Part shown: positions 8,425-16,939 of the stretch, piece by piece
Numbering within the stretch: the first letter of the stretch is position 1
Layout of the letters: every line of letters starts with the position of its first letter
Assembly (NCBI GenBank): GCA_023248635.1
Contig: JAHFED010000001.1
Location: 336,031-400,030 of the forward strand
Source of the DNA: Myxococcales bacterium
Lineage (GTDB): Bacteria > Myxococcota > UBA727 > VGSZ01
Direction: 5' to 3'
DNA: 64,000 bases
Notes under the pieces: generated by a model
Seen by the model: only the letters and a program-made list of their open reading frames with translations
Told to the model about the DNA's origin: nothing
Database searches by the model: none
Program-made: the position numbers and the translations under genes

Positions 8425-9155
8425 TGGGAGCGCTGAACGGATCGCTCTCCTACTTGCGCTTCCTCGTCGACGGCGACCTCGCCGACAACCCCGGGTCAGC
8501 CTACGAGAAGTCCATCCAGAGCCGGCGCTTCGTGCCCTTGTTGGCCCACCAAGACGGCGCTGACTCCGCGGGCTGGGTGCCGACCGAAGCTCCCTTCGAC
8601 GACGAACGCAAGATGACGCGCGATCTCTTCTTGTTCGGCGATTTGATCGCTGTGACCTACCGCGAGGACAAGTGGTCCATCCCGCGGCCCTTGTTGAAGC
8701 GCGAAACCACCAAGAGGCTGGAGAAGATCATCGCCGAGCAGAAGAAGGATCCCGAAGAGATCGGCAGGGCCTTCATCAAGGCCGTCGAGCAGGCGGTGCT
8801 CATCGAGATCAAGCAGCGCACGATCCCGCGCACCAAGCTCGTCGACGTCATCTGGGATCCGGCGCGCAAGGAAGCTCGGGTCTTTGGCCGTGGCGCGGTG
8901 GCGACCGAGAGAGTGGCCAGTCTGTTCGAACGCACGTTCCACGTCCGCGTCGACGTCGGATCCTATGCCGCCCGCGCCTTCGCCCTCGATTTGGGATCGC
9001 GCGCCCTTGGGGTGCTCGATCGTTTGTCGCCGGGGTGGCTCTTTCCCGATGCCGTGCAGCAAGAGCACGAACAGCTGCGCGAGAAGCTGGCCGACGACGA
9101 CGACGCTGCCCCCGCTGCAACGGCTGATGAGAGCCTGCCCTGGAAGGTGGGCTGA
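8424..9155 (+). CDS. RdgC-like recombination-associated protein
   Basis: The product is 243 residues. The N-terminus (GSLSYLRFLVDGDL), a GWVP segment after a charged linker, a DLFLFGDLIAVTYRED segment with KWSIP, and TKLVDVIWDPARKEARVFG follow the layout of deltaproteobacterial RdgC-family proteins. RdgC forms a DNA-encircling ring dimer that restrains RecA in enterobacteria; whether this shorter, divergent homologue does so is inference. The start codon lies within the stop of the Fe-S gene, and the stop is shared with the next gene (TGATG at both ends), so the three should be made together. Confidence 0.65.
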   Translation: MGALNGSLSYLRFLVDGDLADNPGSAYEKSIQSRRFVPLLAHQDGADSAGWVPTEAPFDDERKMTRDLFLFGDLIAVTYREDKWSIPRPLLKRETTKRLEKIIAEQKKDPEEIGRAFIKAVEQAVLIEIKQRTIPRTKLVDVIWDPARKEARVFGRGAVATERVASLFERTFHVRVDVGSYAARAFALDLGSRALGVLDRLSPGWLFPDAVQQEHEQLREKLADDDDAAPAATADESLPWKVG

Positions 9156-9826
9156 TGCGGGCCGACGACCAAGACAAATCGGCTCCTGCGCCGGCGGCGG
9201 TGAAGAAGATCGCCGACAAGCTCTTCTTGGGGCCCGAGTTTTTGACCTGGCTCTATTTCACCTTGCTCGAAGAGGAGATGGTCCTCGATTTGTCAGACAC
9301 CTTGCCCACCGAGGAGGACGGCAGCGCCGAAGTGCAGTTCGCCATCGGCAAGCGCGCGGTGCTCAAGACCATCGACGCCGGCGGCGCGCGGGTCACGCTC
9401 TCGGGGGCCGGCCTCGACGACAACGGCGAAATCCTGCAGGCGATCCGCCGCGGGGCCTACGTCGACGTCCTCTCTTTGGAGATGAGCCTCGGCCACCGGG
9501 TCTACGCGTTCACCCTCAACGCCAACGACGGCGGATTGTCGGGGGTCAAGCTGCCCGATCTCTTCAGCGAGCCCGAGGATCAAGACGCGGCCGCGCTCGA
9601 TCCGACGGGCTTGTTCGCGCCGGTGCAGAAACAGAAACGCCGGCCCAAGCTGCCCCTCGAGGACATCCTCGCGTTGCGCATGCAGTGCCTCGATGAGCTC
9701 GAGTCCGTGCTGAACGCCCTCTTCGCCCGCTTCGTCACCCGCCGCCTCGCCCGCGCCTGGCACACCGAAGACGTCGCCTCGATCAGGCGGGCGGTGGCGA
9801 AGGGTCTGAAGGCCCGGCTGGTGTAG
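9155..9826 (+). CDS. Conserved unknown, RdgC operon partner
   Basis: The product is 223 residues. It begins with an acidic/basic disordered stretch and then FLGPEFLTWLYF, a segment I associate with unknown proteins encoded downstream of deltaproteobacterial RdgC-like genes. A central beta-rich region is followed by a basic helical C-terminus (RFVTRRLARAW) that could bind nucleic acid. No catalytic motif is visible. It is translationally coupled to the RdgC-like gene (TGATG), and its 3' end overlaps the convergent membrane-protein gene by 44 bp. Confidence 0.6.
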   Translation: MRADDQDKSAPAPAAVKKIADKLFLGPEFLTWLYFTLLEEEMVLDLSDTLPTEEDGSAEVQFAIGKRAVLKTIDAGGARVTLSGAGLDDNGEILQAIRRGAYVDVLSLEMSLGHRVYAFTLNANDGGLSGVKLPDLFSEPEDQDAAALDPTGLFAPVQKQKRRPKLPLEDILALRMQCLDELESVLNALFARFVTRRLARAWHTEDVASIRRAVAKGLKARLV

Positions 9827-10529
9827 GGCCCGCGCGGCGGTTGCCCCGACGTCGCAGCAAGGTCGCCGCCCCAACCAGCAGGCCGACGACGCCGACGAGC
9901 ACCCCCACCGACGTCGGCGTTGGATCCTTGAGCACCGCCAGCAGCCGTTCGCCGAGGACGGAGATCCCAAGGATGCCCGGGGCCATGCCGATGGCGGTGC
10001 CGCCCATGAAGACGCTCGGGCGTACCCCGAAGGCGCCGCAGCAGAGGTTCACCGTTGTGAAGGGCAAGATCGGCAGCACGCGCACCGCGATGATCGACTC
10101 GAGCCCAGCGCCGCTGACGGCTCGCTGCACGCGCGCGGGGGCAAAGCGGGTGACGACGTCTTGGCCCAGCAGGCGCCCGAGGCCGAAGAACAAACCCGAC
10201 GACAAGAGCGCTCCGGCCATGGACAGCGGAAAGGCGGCAACGGGGGGAAAGACCAGCGAGGTCTGGAAAATCACCAACCAAACCGAGAGGTGCAGCGCTC
10301 CAGCGACGACGAAGGCCGCCAAGGTGTACAGGGGAAGCAGGGGGCTGTGGAGGACCGGGGCGATGAGCTTCTGCAGCTCTTCCGGGGTCGCCAGCGATCG
10401 CACGGGCGTCAAGAGCCAGACGGCGGCGAGAGCGCCCACAGCGACGACGACGGCAGCGACCTTCAGACCCACTTTGAGCCGTGCCAACGGCTCAAAGCAG
10501 GAAGCACTGGCGCCAAACCGCTGGTTCAA
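9783..10529 (-). CDS. TVP38/TMEM64 (VTT/DedA-like) membrane protein
   Basis: The product is 248 residues with about five or six hydrophobic segments. The VTT signature is clear in RVLPILPFTTVNLCCGAFGV followed by FMGGTAIGMAPG, the family R-x-x-P-x-(I/L)-P-F...N...G...G-x-x-P pattern. The family is linked to lipid scrambling or flipping. The C-terminus is a Pro/Arg-rich cytosolic tail. There is a TTG start with AGGAG six bases upstream. It overlaps the convergent RdgC-operon gene by 44 bp, so antisense interference is possible. Confidence 0.75.
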   Translation of the reverse strand: MNQRFGASASCFEPLARLKVGLKVAAVVVAVGALAAVWLLTPVRSLATPEELQKLIAPVLHSPLLPLYTLAAFVVAGALHLSVWLVIFQTSLVFPPVAAFPLSMAGALLSSGLFFGLGRLLGQDVVTRFAPARVQRAVSGAGLESIIAVRVLPILPFTTVNLCCGAFGVRPSVFMGGTAIGMAPGILGISVLGERLLAVLKDPTPTSVGVLVGVVGLLVGAATLLRRRGNRRAGPTPAGPSDPSPPPA

Positions 10530-10605
10530 CCTTGCTCCTGCCCACTGCGCAACGACGGAGGCGAGGCGCCGCCCCTAAGCTTGCCACCGGCACCCCGGAC
10601 AATGA

Positions 10606-10692
10606 AGAATTCACCGACAGCGCTTCGCGTGTCGGTGAATTGTCTACAGGTTCATCGCCTAGCGGCGATGAATTGAAGTTCTGATGGTTCGA
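10606..10692. repeat. REP-like hairpin pair
   Basis: There are two adjacent hairpins. The first (10606-10639) pairs AATTCACCGACA with TGTCGGTGAATT and has an inner CGC-TTC-GCG. The second (10649-10670) has stem TTCATCGCC, loop TAGC and GGCGATGAA. A spacer reading AATTGTCTACAGG separates them, and the tail GAAGTTCTGATGGTTC follows. The second hairpin and its leader recur at 23371-23406 beside the RAYT-like gene. The tail recurs at 36236-36250 between two other hairpins. The rest of the 10530-10864 gap shows no gene. Confidence 0.75.
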
Positions 10693-10864
10693 GCCGCAGC
10701 CGCGTCTGGCCGTCTTGATGTACACGCCGCGGGGCCGGGCGGCGACGACGGCGTTCGGTGATTGGTTTGACCGTGAGAGCTTCGAGCCTTCGAGACCTGG
10801 GTGCGCTGCGTCCTCGCCGTCGCCGGACTGCGTTTGATGAACGGCATCTTTTGACGGAGCCGGC

Positions 10865-12664
10865 ATGAGTGATTTGTCCGAGGCTGCGGCGCGCTTGATG
10901 AGCCCCAGCCCCCAAGAGCGGGAAGCGGGGGAAGCGGCCCTCCTGGCGGCTCGCGGTGAAGCCGTCGCGCCGCTGATGTCCCTGCTCATCGCTCCCATTC
11001 CGCCGGGTGGCGTGTCGCCCGTCGCGCGGGCGGCGCTCTTGTTGGGTGCGCTCAAGGCCCGCGACGCGGTACGCCCCCTCAGCGCCCTCGTCGAAGCCGG
11101 TCGCGCCAGTGCCATCGAGCTGCCCTTCGTGGCCCGCGCCCTCGCCGAATTGGTCGACGGTCGCGACGCCTTCGACGACGACGTCCGCGCCGCCCTCGAG
11201 ACGCTGGCGGCTTCGACGGACTCCTACGCGCGGGCCTTCGCCGCTGAGGCCTTTGGGTCGTTGGGCGATCAACGCAGCAAGTCCCGCGTCGTTGCCCTCG
11301 CGCAGGACAAGGAGCCCTGGGTGCGTGAGAAGGCCGGTGCCGTCCTCGTGCGCCTCGCCGAGCAGGAAAAGCAAGCGGCCGTCGACGTCGCCCGCGGCGC
11401 AGACGTGTCTGTCGCCGACTTCGCAGCGCTGGTGCAACAGGCCGAGAGCGAAGGGGGCGCCCTCAAGCCGTGGCTCGACGATCTCTCCGACACCCGCCGG
11501 GCCGTGCGGGACAACGCCGTCGCCGAGCTCGTGCGCGCCGGCAAGCCCGCGGTGCCGTGGTTGATCGACAAGCTCAACCAACCTCGGGTGCGGGCCCGCA
11601 TCGGCGCGGCGACGGCGTTGGCGCGCTTGCAGCCCCCCGAAGCCGCTGGTCCGCTGTTGATCGCGGCCACCCACCCAGCGTCGACGGCGGAGGAGCAGGA
11701 GCTGAGGCCCATTGCACTGCGCGCCCTCGCCAATTGTCTGACCGGCGTCGAAGAAGGGTTGGCGGCCTCGATTCTGCCGCTCACGCGCGATCCCGATCGC
11801 TTCGTGCGGGCGGCGTCGCTGCTGTGTTTGGGGCGCTTGGCCGATCGCAAGGGCATGAAGGCCGTCGTCGCCGCCATCCTCGAAGACGATCCCTTCGTTA
11901 CCGAGAGCGCGGCGGTGGCTCTGTCCGAAGGGGTGCGCGAAGAAGACGCCGACCTGGTGCCGCCGCTGCTCGTGGCCTTGTCCCGGCGTCCTGAGCCTGG
12001 TGGCGCCGTCAAAGAGGCCCTTCTGATCGCCCTGTCGCGCATCCAGATCGACGCGCCAGCGCTGCGGGTGCGGGTGCGCCATCGCGTGCGCGCCGATGTG
12101 CTCGGGGCAACGGCGAGCACGCGCAAGGCCGCCATCGTCTTGTTGGAGCGCCTCTTTCACAGCAGCCCCGACGACGCCAACGACCCGCCGCCGATCACCG
12201 TCATCGACGACGTGCTGTCGCGGCTGAACGATGAGCACCCAGAGGTCCGCGTCGTCGGCGCGAGCTTCTTGTCCCGCCACCTCGAGCCCGGCTTGACCGG
12301 TGCGGTCGACAAGCTCGTGAGCGCCCTGGCCCGCGCAGAGCGCACCGTCTCGCTGCTGTGTCTCGAAGCCTTGCGTCGACACGACACGGCGTTGGCGAAG
12401 TCTGCATTGGAGGCGGCCGCCAAGAGCAGCGATGACGTCGTCGCTGGCCGCGCCCGGGAGCTGCTGGTCGATTGGATCCCGCAGACCGCCGCCTGGGTCT
12501 TTGTGCCCAAGCCGGTCGCCGCGCCGACTCCTCTGGGCCTCGGCGAGAGCCAGCGGCCACGCCGCGTGCGCGGGGTCACTGGGTCCGAGGCGGTGCCCCC
12601 CGCCGACGGGGAATCCACGCGGCCCACCGTGCAAGCCCGTTTCGATCCCGAGAAGCCGGCCTGA
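10865..12664 (+). CDS. HEAT-repeat protein
   Basis: The product is 599 residues, built almost entirely of 30-40 residue helical pairs typical of HEAT/PBS-lyase-like repeats (for example RAAALLLGALKARDAVRPLS, AKVALA-type turns, RARIGAATALARLQPPEAAG). There is no signal peptide or catalytic motif. The C-terminal 70 residues are Pro/Arg-rich and disordered. Such cytosolic solenoids act as protein-binding scaffolds. The Shine-Dalgarno GGAG lies upstream of the ATG. A DHH-like gene follows 69 bp later on the same strand. The very long ORF antisense to this gene is a high-GC shadow. Confidence 0.75.
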   Translation: MSDLSEAAARLMSPSPQEREAGEAALLAARGEAVAPLMSLLIAPIPPGGVSPVARAALLLGALKARDAVRPLSALVEAGRASAIELPFVARALAELVDGRDAFDDDVRAALETLAASTDSYARAFAAEAFGSLGDQRSKSRVVALAQDKEPWVREKAGAVLVRLAEQEKQAAVDVARGADVSVADFAALVQQAESEGGALKPWLDDLSDTRRAVRDNAVAELVRAGKPAVPWLIDKLNQPRVRARIGAATALARLQPPEAAGPLLIAATHPASTAEEQELRPIALRALANCLTGVEEGLAASILPLTRDPDRFVRAASLLCLGRLADRKGMKAVVAAILEDDPFVTESAAVALSEGVREEDADLVPPLLVALSRRPEPGGAVKEALLIALSRIQIDAPALRVRVRHRVRADVLGATASTRKAAIVLLERLFHSSPDDANDPPPITVIDDVLSRLNDEHPEVRVVGASFLSRHLEPGLTGAVDKLVSALARAERTVSLLCLEALRRHDTALAKSALEAAAKSSDDVVAGRARELLVDWIPQTAAWVFVPKPVAAPTPLGLGESQRPRRVRGVTGSEAVPPADGESTRPTVQARFDPEKPA

Positions 12665-12733
12665 GCGCCGGGCCGCCCAACGACCGATGCAAAAGCGCGC
12701 TCGGCCTTTGGACCAGGCGGTCGTCGTCGTCGT

Positions 12734-14221
12734 ATGTTGAGCAGGATGAAGCTCGCCCCTGATCACTTGTTGAGCACCCGCCTCACCCGCCTCGCCGAGC
12801 AGCAGCCGGCGACCCTGAAAGACGAGCTCAAGACCCTGCGCCAAGACGCCGTCAAGCTCGGCGTTGTCGTCGCCTTCGATCGGCAGGCGCGCGAGCTCTT
12901 TGGCGATCGCTTCCAGACCGAGCCCCAGCCCAAGACGCAGACAGCGACGTCGTCGTTTGCGGCCACCCACCAGGGTCGCGCCGTCGGCGGCACCGTGGGC
13001 CTGCTGCGCCCCTCTTTTCAGCAGATCGGCGTCGCCGCGTTCCGGCCCATGGACGACGTCGTGGCCCTGGCAAAGACGGGCAAGCCACCGCCGACGGGGC
13101 TCTTGATCCTCGACACCAACCTCGGTGAGCTCGAAAAGACCGCCGATCCCGGCTGGTCGAAGATCACCCTTGATCACCACGGCCCCGTGCACGGCAAGGG
13201 CAAAGGGCGCGGGACCAATTCCACCAGCTTGTTGGTCGATCGCTTTGACGACGCCCTGAAGGCCGACGTCGCCGGCGCGAAGCGAAACCCGGCCTTCACC
13301 GGGGCGCTGCTGGCGATCGAAAAGGCCAGCAAGCAGCACGGGTTGTCGTCGACGACGGCCCAGAAGGAGCAGGCCGCCGCTGGCCTGTTGCAGCTGAATC
13401 TCAAGGAGATCAGCTCCGACAACGTCGGCGATGGCCTGGGCTGGCCGGTGTGGATGGCCAAGAACCAGGCGCGGGTGCTGCTCGATGGCGATCTGCGGAC
13501 GACCATCCGCGAGGCCACCCTGCACGAGGACTTCGCCGTCTTCGGCGGCAACTATTTGAACGGCAAGAACGACGTCGCCGACCTCTCGCCGGCCATCAAG
13601 CTGCAGAGCGCGATCTTCCTCGCCTACGACGACGCCCTGAGGTCCGCGGGCGTGAGCGGCAGCGATCGCGTGCCTTCTGACGCCGCCGAAGCTGCCGCGA
13701 CCTCGGTGGGCAAGGCCATCGATGCGCTGCTCAAGGATCCCGCCGCCGTCGAACGGGGCTGCCACGATTTCTTTTTCCAGGTCGGTATGGCCCTCACCAC
13801 CGTCGAGGAGCACGCCCTGATCAAGGGCGCCTCCATCGCCGACGGCAAGGGGGGCTATGCTTTGCCGGTCTTCGACGTCTCGAAGCTGCCGCCGGAGCTC
13901 GGCACCTTTGCGCGCTGGGCCGTGCCGCCCCTCTTTGGCGCCCACGAGCTGCAGATGACGATCTCGCCCGCGCAGCAGGCCGGTCGGAGCACGGTGATCC
14001 TCGCCATCCCCGACGAACGCACGCTGCCTTCGGGTAAAGGCTTGCTCTCGATCCTCGAACGCTTGAACGCGCTGGAGCGGTCAAAGACCCCAGCGGGTGA
14101 AAAGACGGCGTCGTGGTTCGGCCGCGATGTCGTCCTTTTGCCTTCGGCGCCAGGCTCGGTGTTGCGGCCCGAAGACGTGCGCCGCGTCGTCGAAGAAGCG
14201 CGGCTGTTGCAGAAGGCCTGA
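12734..14221 (+). CDS. DHH-like protein (putative phosphoesterase-fold), motif order unusual
   Basis: The product is 495 residues. Visible landmarks are LLILDTNLGEL (D127), ITLDHHGP (DHH at 147-149) followed by GRGTNSTSLLVDRF, and then SSDNVGDGLGWPVW (228-241). DHH and SDN-x-GDG are the metal-ligand motifs of DHH phosphoesterases, but there the D-x-D-G motif usually precedes DHH; here it follows. A second protein at 50042 shows the same order. The C-terminal half (from about 300) has no recognised domain. It is probably cytosolic. ATG 12746 (residue 5) is an alternative start. Substrate and activity are unknown, and the family call rests on short motifs only. Confidence 0.5.
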   Translation: MLSRMKLAPDHLLSTRLTRLAEQQPATLKDELKTLRQDAVKLGVVVAFDRQARELFGDRFQTEPQPKTQTATSSFAATHQGRAVGGTVGLLRPSFQQIGVAAFRPMDDVVALAKTGKPPPTGLLILDTNLGELEKTADPGWSKITLDHHGPVHGKGKGRGTNSTSLLVDRFDDALKADVAGAKRNPAFTGALLAIEKASKQHGLSSTTAQKEQAAAGLLQLNLKEISSDNVGDGLGWPVWMAKNQARVLLDGDLRTTIREATLHEDFAVFGGNYLNGKNDVADLSPAIKLQSAIFLAYDDALRSAGVSGSDRVPSDAAEAAATSVGKAIDALLKDPAAVERGCHDFFFQVGMALTTVEEHALIKGASIADGKGGYALPVFDVSKLPPELGTFARWAVPPLFGAHELQMTISPAQQAGRSTVILAIPDERTLPSGKGLLSILERLNALERSKTPAGEKTASWFGRDVVLLPSAPGSVLRPEDVRRVVEEARLLQKA

Positions 14222-14224
14222 GGT

Positions 14225-15052
14225 CTAGGAGCCGCCGCCGCGCAGCTTCCAGATGGCCTTGTGGTAGGCGAGCTTGAGCCCCATCCGGTCGTAGTTGCGG
14301 GCGGTGGGTGAGGTCGCGTCGCAGGTGCCGAAGATGATCGCGCAACCGAGTTCCTTGGCGCGGCGGATGGCGTGGTGCAGGAGCATCTTTTCGCAGCCGC
14401 GCCCGCGAAAGTCGGGGAGGGTGGCGGCGACGGCCATGTAGGCGACTTCCTCGGTGATGAACATGATGCCGATGCCGCGGGCGACGCCGTCGAGGCACGC
14501 GAGGTAGAGGTGCCAGCCCGGTAGGTCCTTCCAATAGCGCATGGTTTTCTGGAAGGTCGGCAACGTCGCCGCTTCCATGTCCCACCCGCCGTGAAAGAGC
14601 TCGAGGAAGAGGTCGAGGTCGGCGTCGGAGTCGACGTTCTGGATGCTGACCCCTGGGGGCGGCGGGATGTCACCGATCTCGGGCAGCCCATAGAACCCAG
14701 CTTGAAAATCGACGTGGCGCAGACCGAAGGACGTCAGGCTGTCGGCGACGGTTTCATCGATTTCGTTGGGCAGCAGATCGACGCGCAAGGTCGGCGCCGC
14801 CTTCGCCATCACGTAGCTCGCGATCAGCGGCAGCATCTCGGTGTCCGGAGCGCCGAAGCCAAGGAGCTTGTTGTAGTAGGTGTCGTTGATCACCGGCGAC
14901 GTGAACGCCGTCGCTCGGCCGAACTTCTGAATCTCGATGCGGAAGGGGTTGCCCTCGAGCCGGGCCAGGCCTCCCAGTCGATCGAGATCGAAGAGGGTGT
15001 GGACGTTGTCGAGCTTCCACACCAGCTCGGGGCTCAAGAGGGGGAGTTTCAT
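14225..15052 (-). CDS. GNAT-family N-acetyltransferase
   Basis: The product is 275 residues. The C-terminal GNAT fold is evident: acetyl-CoA-binding motif A as AVAATLPDFRGRGCEKMLLH (RGRGCE is the Q/R-x-x-G-x-G/A loop), followed by AKELGCAIIFGTCD and an NYDRMGL motif B segment. The N-terminal roughly 130 residues (LARLEGNPFRIEIQKFG...) resemble an extra degenerate GNAT-like domain, as in tandem-GNAT proteins. The substrate is unknown. It is convergent with the DHH-like gene (4 bp between stops). Its upstream region is the tandem 160-bp element, so any promoter lies in or beyond that element. Confidence 0.75.
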   Translation of the reverse strand: MKLPLLSPELVWKLDNVHTLFDLDRLGGLARLEGNPFRIEIQKFGRATAFTSPVINDTYYNKLLGFGAPDTEMLPLIASYVMAKAAPTLRVDLLPNEIDETVADSLTSFGLRHVDFQAGFYGLPEIGDIPPPPGVSIQNVDSDADLDLFLELFHGGWDMEAATLPTFQKTMRYWKDLPGWHLYLACLDGVARGIGIMFITEEVAYMAVAATLPDFRGRGCEKMLLHHAIRRAKELGCAIIFGTCDATSPTARNYDRMGLKLAYHKAIWKLRGGGS

Positions 15053-15062
15053 GGGGCCATCC

Positions 15063-15220
15063 TAATCCCTGAGTTCAGTTGAGTTTGCACTCAACCGAAC
15101 CCACGGATTGTGTTTCAGGGGGCTGCGCCCCCTCCCGTCGTCGAGCAAGTCGCCGACGGGGCCCTCCCATCCGTGGTCGCTCCGCTCCCGAGATGCAGAT
15201 TCAACTGATCTCTGGGATTA
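15063..15220. mobile_element. MITE-like hairpin element, tandem copy 1
   Basis: This noncoding unit of 158 bp has imperfect terminal inverted repeats of about 20 bp: TAATCCCTGAGTTCAGTTGA at the left, and a right end whose complement reads TAATCCCAGAGATCAGTTGA. Internal hairpins include GGGGGCTGCGCCCCC and CCGTCG...CGACGG. It shares its end pattern with the 192-530 element, so the two are probably subfamilies. No ORF is present. MITE status is inferred from the inverted ends and copy number only. Confidence 0.7.
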
Positions 15221-15377
15221 ATCCCTGAGTTCAGTTGAGTTTGCACTCAACCGAACCCACGGATTGTGTTTCAGGGGCTGCGCCCCCCTCCCGTCGTCGA
15301 GCAAGTCGCCGACGGGGCCCTCCCCATCCGTGGTCGCTCCGCTCCCGAGATGCAGATTCAACTGATCTCTGGGATTA
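15219..15377. mobile_element. MITE-like hairpin element, tandem copy 2
   Basis: This is a near-identical direct repeat of the preceding unit. It shares the TTAA at the junction, where GGGATTAATCCC forms a perfect 12-bp palindrome. Differences are single-base length changes in C and G runs. It ends 12 bp before the stop of dctM. The two copies fill the entire gap between the GNAT and DctM genes. A shared TTA/TAA at the junction would fit target-site duplication or head-to-tail insertion. Confidence 0.7.
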
Positions 15378-15388
15378 GATCAGGAGGA

Positions 15389-16939
15389 TCAGGGCGATCC
15401 GGCGTCACTCAAGCTCTTGTTCGCCGCCTCCATCATCTCTTGCATGGTCATCGGCTTCTTGGGCACCAGCACGCCAGCGTCGACGGCGTTGTTGGTGGCA
15501 TCGGCGGCCTTCATCATCTCTTCCATGGTGAGGGCCTTCTTCGGACCAGCGTTTACCGGCGCCGAAGGGACGTCGACGACGACGGCAGCGGCCTTTCCTT
15601 GCCAGGGGAAGGGCTGCCAGATGGCGACGCCGTCGCGGGCGTTCAGCACGCCTTTCGAGAGGGTCGGCACCACGATGAGCACGCCGAGGGCAACGCACAC
15701 GATGGCCAGGGTGGGCAACACCGCGCGGGCGACCTCGCCGAAGGGCCGCCGAAAGATCGCCGCACCGACGAAGAGGTTGGTGGCGACCGGCGGCATCAGG
15801 TAGCCGATCTCCATGTTGACGACGAAGACGACGCCGAAGTGGATGGGGTCGATGCCGTAGACGTCGATGGCGATGGGCGCGAGCAGGGGCGCAAAGACCA
15901 AGGTGGCGCTAACGCTGTCCATCAGCGCACCGATGAAGATCAGGGCGACGTTGACGACGAGGAAGAACATTAACGGCGACAAACCGGCGGAGCGCAGCCA
16001 CGTGCCCATGCGATCGGCGGCCTCCATTTCGGCCAGGAAATCGTTGAGGCCGAAGGCCAGCACCACGATCAGAATGAGGCTGCCAACGAGCACAGCGGTT
16101 TCGACGGCGGCGTCGTAGAGGCCGTGCAGGTCGAGCTCGCGGTGGATGAGCGTGCAGACGATGACCGAGTAGCCCAAGGCCACCGCCCCGGCTTCGGTGG
16201 GCGTGAACTGTCCGGTGTAGATGCCGCCGACGACGACGACAGGCAGGGCGAAGGCGAAGCCGGCGCGCCGCAAGGTGGCCCCGAATTCGCCGGGGGGCAG
16301 CTTGTCTTTGACCTGCGACTCCGGGTGTTTGAGCCCGATGTAGAAGGCGTAGATCGCCAAGAGGCCAGCGATGGCGAGCGCGGGGATGCCGCCGGCGATG
16401 AAGAGGTCCGAGGGATCCACCGCACCGCTGCCCGACACCGAGATGGCGTAGATGAGCATGGCGATCGAGGGCGGCAAGAGACAGCCCAGCGAACCCGCCG
16501 TCATCAACAGGCCCATGGCTTCGCCGCGTGGGTACTGTGTGCGCACCAGCGCGGGGTAGAGGATGGTGCCGACCGCGACGAGGGTGACGGGCGAGCTGCC
16601 GCTGATGGCCGCGAAGAACATGCTCGAGACAACGGCGGCGATGGCCAGTCCGCCGGGCACGCGGCCGACGATGCAGCGGACGACGTCGACGAGGCGGGCC
16701 GCCATTCCTCCGCGCGTCATGACCGTGCCAGCAGCGACGAAGAGCGGGATCGAAAGGAAGACGTTCTTCGTCGTCAACCCCTCCATCTTGTTGACGATGC
16801 GCACCAGCTTGCCGGGATCGAGGCCCTCGCCGACGATGAGCACGAAGCTCAAGAGGGTTGCGACGCCGACGACGACGAAGAGGCGCGCGCCGAGCAACAT
16901 CAGCAGCAACACCACGGCCAAGACGACGACGACGCTCAT
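15389..16939 (-). CDS. dctM: TRAP transporter large permease (DctM)
   Basis: The product is 516 residues: the 12-TM DctM/SiaM-type subunit that drives sodium- or proton-coupled uptake of carboxylates or related solutes. Typical segments are ISGSSPVTLVAVGTILYPAL, a GSLGCLLPPSI loop, GQFTPTEAGAVAL and GYLMPPVATNLF. The core ends near residue 430. The remaining 80 or so residues are an unusual cytosolic or periplasmic tail containing two copies of a TMxEMMxAA motif (LTMEEMMKAAD, MTMQEMMEAAN) separated by about 25 residues, absent from ordinary DctM. It is last in a dctP-dctQ-dctM operon, with its ATG overlapping the dctQ stop (ATGA). Confidence 0.9.
   Translation of the reverse strand: MSVVVVLAVVLLLMLLGARLFVVVGVATLLSFVLIVGEGLDPGKLVRIVNKMEGLTTKNVFLSIPLFVAAGTVMTRGGMAARLVDVVRCIVGRVPGGLAIAAVVSSMFFAAISGSSPVTLVAVGTILYPALVRTQYPRGEAMGLLMTAGSLGCLLPPSIAMLIYAISVSGSGAVDPSDLFIAGGIPALAIAGLLAIYAFYIGLKHPESQVKDKLPPGEFGATLRRAGFAFALPVVVVGGIYTGQFTPTEAGAVALGYSVIVCTLIHRELDLHGLYDAAVETAVLVGSLILIVVLAFGLNDFLAEMEAADRMGTWLRSAGLSPLMFFLVVNVALIFIGALMDSVSATLVFAPLLAPIAIDVYGIDPIHFGVVFVVNMEIGYLMPPVATNLFVGAAIFRRPFGEVARAVLPTLAIVCVALGVLIVVPTLSKGVLNARDGVAIWQPFPWQGKAAAVVVDVPSAPVNAGPKKALTMEEMMKAADATNNAVDAGVLVPKKPMTMQEMMEAANKSLSDAGSP

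Noticed and set aside
10652..13945. 1097-codon open frame on the minus strand across the HEAT and DHH-like genes
   Set aside because: Crosses two well-supported plus-strand genes and the gap between them. Composition is Gly/Arg/His-rich as expected from the complement of high-GC3 codons, and no domain is visible.
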